From the NCBI GenBank assembly GCA_003456125.1, contig DMPD01000326.1:1-10691 (forward strand): 10,691 nt of DNA, given 5' to 3'. Source of the DNA: Cyanobacteria bacterium UBA8156 (GTDB taxonomy: Bacteria > Cyanobacteriota > Cyanobacteriia > Pseudanabaenales > Pseudanabaenaceae). The notes beneath the pieces are model-generated. The model did not search any database, had not been told where the DNA came from, and was given only the letters and a program-made list of their open reading frames with translations. Below, piece after piece: positions 1-6,987 of the stretch (its first letter is position 1; each line of letters opens with the position of its first letter). The translations under genes were made by a program, and so were the position numbers.

Positions 1-1
1 C

Positions 2-322
2 AAAAAGAAAATCAGTGAAGACTTTGGTGATGCAAATTTCATAATTGATTCCAAAGAATTTCAAGAGGGCTTTTCTGCAAAGCCAGATAAGTCCATCGAA
101 TGGTTCCGCTACTTGGGGGTAAACCTAGAAGCCAATGAATCTTTTCGCGAAAGGAAAGACGTTGTCGGTACAGTGGTACAAAAGCGTAATGACATTGTGC
201 ACCGTAACGATGATGCTTCCGAAATTTCTTTCGGGGATGTCTCTACCTATATCGAGGTGTTTATAGAGTACCTGTGTGGCATTGAATATGCTGTCCAACA
301 ACGTACTTGTAAAGATATGTAA
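2..322 (+). CDS. HEPN-domain protein, C-terminal fragment (5' end outside window)
   Basis: An open frame runs from the left edge to the TAA at 320-322 and encodes about 106 residues. The TTG at 113 is internal to it and need not be a start, so I treat this as the 3' end of a longer gene. The recognisable element is R-N-D-I-V-H at 185-202, which fits the R-x4-H active-site motif of HEPN domains. It is followed by an acidic stretch and an amphipathic helix (about 230-310), as in C-terminal HEPN helices. HEPN proteins with this motif are commonly metal-independent RNases in toxin-antitoxin, abortive infection and CRISPR systems; the closest feel is the RiboL-PSP or MAE_28990-like HEPN families, but I cannot assign one. 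The fragment is about 41% GC and has no HIP1 site, unlike the rest of the window, which suggests acquisition by transfer. The family call rests on one motif and its context. Confidence 0.6.
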   Translation, partial: KKKISEDFGDANFIIDSKEFQEGFSAKPDKSIEWFRYLGVNLEANESFRERKDVVGTVVQKRNDIVHRNDDASEISFGDVSTYIEVFIEYLCGIEYAVQQRTCKDM

Positions 323-420
323 CCGACGTTAAAGAGGCTTTTGGTTAACTTTTCAGCAACAGATAGGGCGATCGCCTGGGGAAGTCTTACCATAGCGCAC
401 AAGGGTTGGGGCAACGGGCA

Positions 421-3400
421 ATGGGGCTGTGGCGAGAACAGGGACGGGCGATCGCCTTTGGGCTGGTGGTGTTGCTATCGGCGTTGCTGGTGGTGGCTTG
501 TCAGGGGGGGGAGTCCCGGTTGACGGCAGTCAATCCGTTGCCGCCGCCGGTATTGCCCCCCTGGATTGAGCGGGTGAGTCCGACGGGGGAGGCCCAAAGC
601 GGCGATCGCCTGCAAATTTTTTTCCGGGAGCCGTTGGTGGCGGTGTCCGACCTAGACAGTCCCCAGACCCAACGGGTTTTGGCGAAGTTTGCGATCGCGC
701 CGGCGGTGCCCGGTCGTTTTCGGCTGCTGACCCCGCGGCTGGTCACGTTTCAGGGGGAAAAGGCTTTTCCGAAGTCGGCGCGATTGCGGGTGACCCTCAA
801 GGCCGGGTTAGCGGATTTGGCCCAAAACCGATTGGCAGAAGATTTGCGTTGGACCTTTGAGACCGAGGCGATCGCCCTGACGGATTTGCCCAAGGCCGAC
901 GAGCCGGTGGCCCTCAACCCGGAAATCGGGTTTACCAGCAACACCCGGTTGGATTTGGGTTCGTTGCAAAAGGTCGTGAAGGTGCGGCCGGAGGGGGGGG
1001 AACCGTTGACCATCCGGGCGATCGAGAAGGACCTCCCCAGCCGCGATCGCCAGGGGTCCTTCGAGGAATTACCGTGGCAGTATGCCCTGTTGCCGGGGCG
1101 ATTGGCACCGGGCACCCGCTACCAAGTGGAATTTGGCGAAGGGTTGCAGTCCTATCGGGGCAACGTGGCGTTGCCGCAGCCGGTGGCGACGGAATTTCGC
1201 ACCTATGGGGCCCTCACCTTCGAGAAATTGGAATTGGTGAATGTTCCCGACCAGTACGGGGCCTACGGTCGGTTTGGGAAGGGCAGCGGCGTTTTGAAGT
1301 TCAGCAATCCCCTCCAAGAAAACTCGGTAGCAGAAAACCTCCGCATTGCGCCGGCACCGGCGGCCGGGGTGCCCTGGTTTCGCGCCTACGACCAAACCGA
1401 TGCCATTGAACTCAATCCCTACGCCTTGCAGCCCAACACCCGCTATGAAATTGAGGTGGGGGAGAACCTGACGGACACCTTTGGGCAGAAGTTGGGGCAG
1501 TCCCAGCGGGTGGTTTACGAAACCGGCGACTTGGCGGCGGATTTGTGGGCCCCCGATGGTTTGAACGTGTTTCCGGTGGGGCAAGGAGATTTGAAGTTGC
1601 ACGTTTCCACCGCCAATTTGCCCGATCGCCGGTTTCGGCTGCAGCAACAGGCGTTGCGTCCCGAAGATTTGGTGTTCATCGATGCCCAATTTCCCGAAGA
1701 TGGTTTGCGATTGCCAGCGGGAGGAGATTTCCTCCCCGTTACTTCCGCTGCCCTCAACCAGGTACGGGATACGGAAATTCCGGTGCAACGGTATTTGGGA
1801 CAGGCCACAGGGGTGTTGGCCTATCGGGTGAGCGCCCGCACCTACCGCTACCGCGAAGAAAATCAGGAAAAGTGGCGGGAGCCGAGTTACACCGGGCTGA
1901 TTCACCTCACCAACATCGGCGTGTTTTCCCAGTGGTTTCCCACCGGCGGTTGGGCGATGGCCCGCACGTTGCAGGAGGGCCAACCCATCCCCAATGCCGA
2001 AGTGTTGGTCTACCCCTTGCAGATTGGGCAGGAGGGAGGCACCCCGCAAATTTGTGCCCAGGGACGCACCGATGGGGCGGGGCGGGTGTCCTTTGGGGGC
2101 GACGATCTGCGGGCCTGTGGAGGGGGCAACGAAGCCCCGGAATTGTTGGTGGTGGTGCAATCGGGGACGGATTGGTCCTTTGTACAGGTGCGATCGTGGA
2201 ACGGAGCCTACGGCTACGGCGTGAATTCCGGATGGGAAGGCAGTGCTCCCTTGGCCCGGGGGATTGTGTTTAGCGATCGCCAGTTGTATCGGCCGGGGGA
2301 AACGGCTTGGTTGAGCGGGTTTGCCTATTTTCTGGAAAACGGGGACGTGCAGGCCCGTAAGAATACCGCCTACACCGTGGCGTTGACGGGGCCCGGCGGC
2401 CAAAACCGGGATTTGGGGGTGCATACCTCCGATCGCTTTGGCAGTTTTGCGTTGGCGGTGCCCCTGCCGGCGGATGCGGCCTTGGGGGAATACCAAGTGG
2501 TGGCCAAGGATGAGCGGGGAGGGGAAGTGCGGGGGAGATTTCGGGTTGCGGAATTTCAGGCCCCCAATTTTCAGGTTGCTTTGACCGTGGGAGAAGCCGC
2601 CACTACGGCAGTGGCCGGACAAACCCTGACGGCCCAGACCCAAGCCAGCTACTTGTTTGGAGTACCGGTGCGATCGGGGAAAGTGACCTACACCGTGACC
2701 CAAGAGCGGGGGCGGTTTCAACCGCCGGACTGGGGGGAATTTACCTTCGGGCCGGAATGGTTTTGGCCGCGGGAGGCCCCGGAAGTTCCCTATCAAGTCT
2801 TGACCGCCGAGCAGACGTTGAATGCCCAAGGTCAAGCCCAGCAAACCCTGAATCTGCCAAAGGAGATTCCCTATCCCCTCACCTATGCCGTGGTGGCGGA
2901 AATTACCGATGTCGCCAACCGGAGCGTGGCCGCCAGCAAGGTGCTGACCGTTCTGCCGGGCGATCGCCTGATTGGGTTAAAAGCGGGGTTTGTCGGGGAA
3001 GCGGGCCAACCGCTGCCGGTGGAATTTGTGGTGACCGATGGGGCCGGCAAACCGGAGCGGCAACGGGTGAAATTGGAATTGCAGCGGATGATCTTCCGCC
3101 AAGTGGCCCAGGCGATCGAGGGGGGCATCGCCTCGCAGCCCCAGGTGGAATACGAAACCGTAGCGGCAACCGAGCTGTTTTCGGGGGAGGGGGCCCGCGC
3201 CCTGACGTTGACGCCCCCCAGTGCCGGGAGCTATCGGATTCGGGCGAATTTGGTGGGGGCCACCACCGAAAGTACCGCCACCGATTGGCAAATCTGGGTC
3301 AGCGGTGGGGAAGCCTACGATTGGGGCAGCCGTTACCGCCACAACCGTTTGGAACTGAAATTGGACAAAACCACCTACCGACCGGGGGAGCGGGCCCGGG

Positions 3401-5994
3401 TGGTGGTACCTTCCCCCTACGCCGAAGCGGAATTGTGGATCGGGGTGGTGCGCGATCGCCTGTTGTATCAAAAAGCCGAGATCGTGCAAGGGGCGGCCCC
3501 CCAAGTGGAAATCCCCATCACCGCAGACATGGGCCCCAACGCCGCCATCCAAGCCGTGTTGGTGCGGCGGGGTACCCCGCTGGCCACCACCGATCTCCAG
3601 TCTGTGAACAGTCTAACCATGGTGGGTTTGGCCCCCTTCACTGTGGATTTGACCGCCCGCTACCTGGACATTGCCACCACTCCCCAAACCGCGAAATTGG
3701 CACCGGGGGGTCGCCAAACCCTGACTTTCCAACTGCGGGACAAAACCGGGCAACCGGTGGCCGGCAAACTGGCGATCGCCGTGGTGGACGAGGCGATCCT
3801 GCAATTGACCAATTATCGTTTCCCCGATTTGGTGAAGACCGTCTTTGCCGAGCGGGAGATTTCCCAGCGGTTTGGCGATAACCGGCAGGATGTGGTGTTG
3901 CAGCCGTTGGCCTCCGCCCTGGAAAAAGGCTGGGGATTTGGCGGCGGCAGCGAAGGGGGGGACGACCCCGAACTGCGCACCAAGCTGGAACCCTTGGCCT
4001 ACTTCAACGGCAATGTCGTAACCAATGCCCAAGGTCAGGGGGAAGTATCCTTTGCCTTGCCCGACAACCTGACGACCTGGCGGGTGTTGGCGGTGGCCAC
4101 CGACGGGCGGCTGCGGTTTGGGCAAGACGATCGCGCCACCTTTGTGGCCACCAAACCCCTCCTGGCCAATCCGTTGGTACCGGCCTTTGTGCGGCCGGGC
4201 GATCGCCCGCAACTGGGGGTAGCGGTTACCGGTGAGGCCCAAACCCTGCAACTCACCCAAGAAATCACCGCCGGGCCAACGGCTTTGGCTCGACGTACCG
4301 AATCCTGGGACTTTGGCGGCGGCACCCAATCCCAACGGCGGGAACTGGCGGTGCCCGCCCCCCTGGCCGAGGATTTGCAGGTGAGCTATCAAGTGCAGGG
4401 GGCCGCGGATCGGGATGGGCTGAAGGTCACGGTACCGGTGCGCACAGCCCCAATCTGGGAGCAAACCGTGGTGACGGGGGTACGGCGGGGAGCCGTGGAA
4501 ATCCCCCTCGAAATCAGCGGCGATCGCACCGCCGCTTCCGAACTCACCCTGGTTTTGGGCACTTCGGCCCTAGCCGATGCGGAATGGGCCGCCGCCAGCG
4601 TTTTGGCGGCGGATCTAGACGATCCCTTTTTGGAAACCCAAATCGCCCGCCTGCGGATTTTGGGGGTCTGGCAACGGTCAGGGCGAGGGGTACCTCAGGC
4701 CCAAGTGAACGGGGTGTTGCAAAAACTGCGGGCCCTGCAGCGCCCCGATGGCGGTCTGGCGGCCTATCCCCAAGCCAAAGGCAGCGATCCCTGGTTGACC
4801 CCCTTGGCCTGGGAAGCCCTGCAACCCTGGGCGGGGGGCCCCAACCGCAACACCCTGCGCAATTACCTGGAAGCCCTGTTGGCCAATCCAGGGCGGGCGG
4901 GATCGTGGACACCGTTGGCCCAGCAGCAAATTCGCTTGGGGGTTTTGTTGGCGTTGGGGCCCCGCAGCGATTTTGCCGCCGACCTGTGGGCCCAACGGGA
5001 GCAATTCGGTCTGTTGGGGCAAGTGCAGCTGGCCCGACACTTGAGCCGCCTGCCGGAATGGCAAGCCGAAGCCCAAACCCTCCGCCAAAATCTGCAGCAG
5101 CGGTTGGCCCCCGGTAGCCGCAGCGATTTGCCGACGGTGCCCCCCCCCTGGCAGTGGTTGGGCGATCGCACCGCTTTGCAAGCCGAGTACCTGCGGTTGG
5201 CCCTGGCCCGCAACGAGTCGGACGAGGGGTTGGCCCGTCTGGTACAGGGGTTGTTGGATTTGCGGGAAAACGGTACCTGGGGAAGCACCTACGCCAACGG
5301 GGCCGCCTGGCTGGCCCTGGGGGCCTACCGGGCCGCCCAACCCCCTCGCAGTGCCACGGTCACGGTGCAGGTGGCCGGCCAGAAATTTACCGCCAATCTC
5401 TCGGGCGATCGCCCCTTCCAGCAAAAAATCTCGGAGTTGCCCCCCGGTCGCCAGGTGTTGCGGTTGCAGCCCCAGGGGAACGTCCCCCTGCACTACACCG
5501 TGGTGTATCGGTACCGCCCGCAAGAAGCCCCCGGCCGGCTGGAAGGGTTACGGATTGCGCGCATCGTTACCCCCGCGGGTCAAGCCAAGCCCCTGCAACA
5601 GCATTTCCTGTCGCCGGTGCGGCCCCTGAAACTCAAAACCGGGGATGTGGTGGATGTGGGTCTGGAAATTGCCGGCGATCGCCCCCTCACCCACCTGCAA
5701 ATCGAAGATTGGCTGCCCGCCGGTTTGGAAGCTGTCGATCAAAGCTTTGCGATCGCCAATCCTGCGGTGACCGCCCAACCCTCCGCCTGGGCAATCCAAC
5801 ACCAAGAAATTCGGGGCGATCGGGTGCGGGGCTACGCCGAGCGCTTGGAGCCCGGAGCCTACGAATTTCACTACCTGGCGCGGGCCGTGACCCCCGGCAC
5901 CTACCAGTGGCCGGGCGCGACCGTCACGGCCCGCCACGCCCCCGAAACCTTGGGTCGGACGGTGGCCGCCCAGCTCCAACTCCAAACACCCTAA
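421..5994 (+). CDS. Alpha-2-macroglobulin family lipoprotein lacking the thioester
   Basis: This 1857-residue protein is predicted to be exported and lipid-anchored, facing the periplasm. I start at the ATG at 421; a TTG at 406 would add five residues. Neither has a good Shine-Dalgarno. Residues 1-26 form a lipoprotein signal (basic start, hydrophobic core, lipobox V-V-A-C with Cys27). Ig-like macroglobulin domains follow. Landmarks are S-D-R-Q-L-Y-R-P-G-E-T near 618, T-Y-R-P-G-E-R near 985, A-V-V-D-E-A-I-L near 1120 and L-P-D-N-L-T-T-W-R-V near 1214. A helical thioester-type domain spans about 1390-1640 and a receptor-binding-like domain ends the protein (D-W-L-P-A-G-L near 1764). The thioester position reads F1403-L-E-T1406 instead of C-x-E-Q, and no Cys occurs after residue 566. 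Family members trap proteases; without a thioester any trapping must be non-covalent, as proposed for YfaS-like proteins. No pbpC partner is visible. E. coli YfhM is about 1650 residues, so this protein is long. Confidence 0.95.
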   Translation: MGLWREQGRAIAFGLVVLLSALLVVACQGGESRLTAVNPLPPPVLPPWIERVSPTGEAQSGDRLQIFFREPLVAVSDLDSPQTQRVLAKFAIAPAVPGRFRLLTPRLVTFQGEKAFPKSARLRVTLKAGLADLAQNRLAEDLRWTFETEAIALTDLPKADEPVALNPEIGFTSNTRLDLGSLQKVVKVRPEGGEPLTIRAIEKDLPSRDRQGSFEELPWQYALLPGRLAPGTRYQVEFGEGLQSYRGNVALPQPVATEFRTYGALTFEKLELVNVPDQYGAYGRFGKGSGVLKFSNPLQENSVAENLRIAPAPAAGVPWFRAYDQTDAIELNPYALQPNTRYEIEVGENLTDTFGQKLGQSQRVVYETGDLAADLWAPDGLNVFPVGQGDLKLHVSTANLPDRRFRLQQQALRPEDLVFIDAQFPEDGLRLPAGGDFLPVTSAALNQVRDTEIPVQRYLGQATGVLAYRVSARTYRYREENQEKWREPSYTGLIHLTNIGVFSQWFPTGGWAMARTLQEGQPIPNAEVLVYPLQIGQEGGTPQICAQGRTDGAGRVSFGGDDLRACGGGNEAPELLVVVQSGTDWSFVQVRSWNGAYGYGVNSGWEGSAPLARGIVFSDRQLYRPGETAWLSGFAYFLENGDVQARKNTAYTVALTGPGGQNRDLGVHTSDRFGSFALAVPLPADAALGEYQVVAKDERGGEVRGRFRVAEFQAPNFQVALTVGEAATTAVAGQTLTAQTQASYLFGVPVRSGKVTYTVTQERGRFQPPDWGEFTFGPEWFWPREAPEVPYQVLTAEQTLNAQGQAQQTLNLPKEIPYPLTYAVVAEITDVANRSVAASKVLTVLPGDRLIGLKAGFVGEAGQPLPVEFVVTDGAGKPERQRVKLELQRMIFRQVAQAIEGGIASQPQVEYETVAATELFSGEGARALTLTPPSAGSYRIRANLVGATTESTATDWQIWVSGGEAYDWGSRYRHNRLELKLDKTTYRPGERARVVVPSPYAEAELWIGVVRDRLLYQKAEIVQGAAPQVEIPITADMGPNAAIQAVLVRRGTPLATTDLQSVNSLTMVGLAPFTVDLTARYLDIATTPQTAKLAPGGRQTLTFQLRDKTGQPVAGKLAIAVVDEAILQLTNYRFPDLVKTVFAEREISQRFGDNRQDVVLQPLASALEKGWGFGGGSEGGDDPELRTKLEPLAYFNGNVVTNAQGQGEVSFALPDNLTTWRVLAVATDGRLRFGQDDRATFVATKPLLANPLVPAFVRPGDRPQLGVAVTGEAQTLQLTQEITAGPTALARRTESWDFGGGTQSQRRELAVPAPLAEDLQVSYQVQGAADRDGLKVTVPVRTAPIWEQTVVTGVRRGAVEIPLEISGDRTAASELTLVLGTSALADAEWAAASVLAADLDDPFLETQIARLRILGVWQRSGRGVPQAQVNGVLQKLRALQRPDGGLAAYPQAKGSDPWLTPLAWEALQPWAGGPNRNTLRNYLEALLANPGRAGSWTPLAQQQIRLGVLLALGPRSDFAADLWAQREQFGLLGQVQLARHLSRLPEWQAEAQTLRQNLQQRLAPGSRSDLPTVPPPWQWLGDRTALQAEYLRLALARNESDEGLARLVQGLLDLRENGTWGSTYANGAAWLALGAYRAAQPPRSATVTVQVAGQKFTANLSGDRPFQQKISELPPGRQVLRLQPQGNVPLHYTVVYRYRPQEAPGRLEGLRIARIVTPAGQAKPLQQHFLSPVRPLKLKTGDVVDVGLEIAGDRPLTHLQIEDWLPAGLEAVDQSFAIANPAVTAQPSAWAIQHQEIRGDRVRGYAERLEPGAYEFHYLARAVTPGTYQWPGATVTARHAPETLGRTVAAQLQLQTP

Positions 5995-6061
5995 ACCGTT
6001 TGAATGGTCGCCTTTAAGTCTCGGTTATCCTAAACGCCGTTGCCGTTCCGCAGTTTTGGCT

Positions 6062-6970
6062 ATGGTTAACCTTCGATTTGATGTTTCGCGGCGGTGGCGC
6101 AGCAACGGCCAGCCCTATCAACAGTTGGAAATCCTGCTGACGGGCCCGGATCGCCTGATCGAGCCTCAAGACTTAACCGCAATCACCTTGCCGCCCCTGG
6201 ATTTGGGCTTGGGCGTGGTGTTGTCGGGGCGGGCCCCCATCTGGTTGTATGCCCACTTGGTGCACGAGCTGCATCCCACCCCTTGGCTTGGTTGCTACGA
6301 CCCCCGGTTGATGGGGGCCGTGGTGGTGGCCACCCACAGCCGGGAAGCGCAAATTGGCGAGATTGTCCCGGACGATGGCTGGGCTGGTCTGCCTTTGGGT
6401 CCGGCCGTGTTGGTGGTGGGGCCCCCCGATAGCGGCAAAAGCATTCTCAGCCATGCCCTGTTCCAAACCCTCCGCCGGGAGGACGAGGCCATCTTTTTGC
6501 AGCGGGCCCACTGGGACGGCGAAGGCAATTGGGTGTTGGAGTTGCCCAATCCGACTTTAGCCGAAACCCTCAAGTTGCGTTACAAGGGGACCCTCACCCC
6601 CGAATTTTTCGCCAACCAGGCCCAAGCCATTTTGGCCCTGCGCCGCCAAAACCGTCTGGTGTTGGTGGATGTGGGGGGCTTGGTGCAGGACGAAAAAGCT
6701 CCCGTCCTCGCCGCCTGTACCCATTACCTGGTCATCAGTCGCGATCGCCAAGAAGTAGAAAAATGGCATCGATTCTGCCGCGATCGCGGCCATTTGTGGC
6801 CCCTGGCCGTCATCCATAGCACCTGCACCTCCGTGCAAACCGTGCAGCAGACCGAACCCTGGTTGGAACTGACCTGGGGGCCCTGGCAAATGGGGATATC
6901 GCCGACCCTCCCCCCTCCTTTGCTCGATCGCCTCCGTTCCTTGATGGGTCTGGAAACTCCTTTCCCCTAG
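6062..6970 (+). CDS. csx3: Csx3 (Crn3) ring nuclease domain fused to P-loop NTPase
   Basis: The 302-residue protein has two domains. Residues 1-105 match Csx3/Crn3. The signature is G-V-V-L-S-G-R-A-P-I-W-L (51-62), then H65, H68 and H71, then Y-D-P-R-L (79-83) and a T-H-S motif with H92. By recalled alignment to archaeal Csx3, H71, D80, R82 and H92 match the residues needed to cleave cyclic tetra-adenylate, the second messenger of type III CRISPR. After a short linker comes a P-loop NTPase: Walker A G-P-P-D-S-G-K-S at 120-127, and a Walker B-like strand R-L-V-L-V-D-V-G-G with D203. Its overall look is closer to compact kinase-like or AAA-type NTPases than to helicases. I chose the ATG at 6062; a TTG at 6056 adds two residues, and no clear ribosome site precedes either. 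It lies 67 bases after the macroglobulin gene on the same strand, so co-transcription is possible. No cas10, cas effector or repeat array is in the window. The NTPase's substrate is unknown to me. Confidence 0.9.
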   Translation: MVNLRFDVSRRWRSNGQPYQQLEILLTGPDRLIEPQDLTAITLPPLDLGLGVVLSGRAPIWLYAHLVHELHPTPWLGCYDPRLMGAVVVATHSREAQIGEIVPDDGWAGLPLGPAVLVVGPPDSGKSILSHALFQTLRREDEAIFLQRAHWDGEGNWVLELPNPTLAETLKLRYKGTLTPEFFANQAQAILALRRQNRLVLVDVGGLVQDEKAPVLAACTHYLVISRDRQEVEKWHRFCRDRGHLWPLAVIHSTCTSVQTVQQTEPWLELTWGPWQMGISPTLPPPLLDRLRSLMGLETPFP

Positions 6971-6984
6971 GAGGACACCTGGGG
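6964..6984. other. Inverted repeat at the csx3 stop codon, between convergent genes
   Basis: CCCC (6964-6967) and AGG (6969-6971), with T6968 bulged, pair with CCT and GGGG (6978-6984) around a six-base loop, giving a seven-pair GC-rich stem. It covers the csx3 stop codon and almost fills the 17-base gap to the convergent hydroxylase gene. No T-tract follows on either strand, so it is not a standard intrinsic terminator. It may slow polymerase or protect both 3' ends; this is inference. Confidence 0.4.
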
Positions 6985-6987
6985 TGG

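Noticed and set aside
323..420. Possible terminator and promoter between the HEPN fragment and the macroglobulin gene
   Set aside because: GTTAA/TTAAC and AAAG/CTTT pairings are short and AT-only, with no T-tract. No -35/-10 pair with proper spacing could be defended.
1069..2844. 591-codon open frame on the minus strand inside the macroglobulin gene
   Set aside because: Rich in Gly, Pro, His and Gln with no family motif. It is antisense to a gene with clear domain landmarks, and long antisense frames are expected in GC-rich coding DNA.
2757..3881. 374-codon open frame on the plus strand in another frame of the macroglobulin gene
   Set aside because: Low-complexity Gly/Arg/Pro/Ser composition and no recognisable domain; shadow of the real frame.
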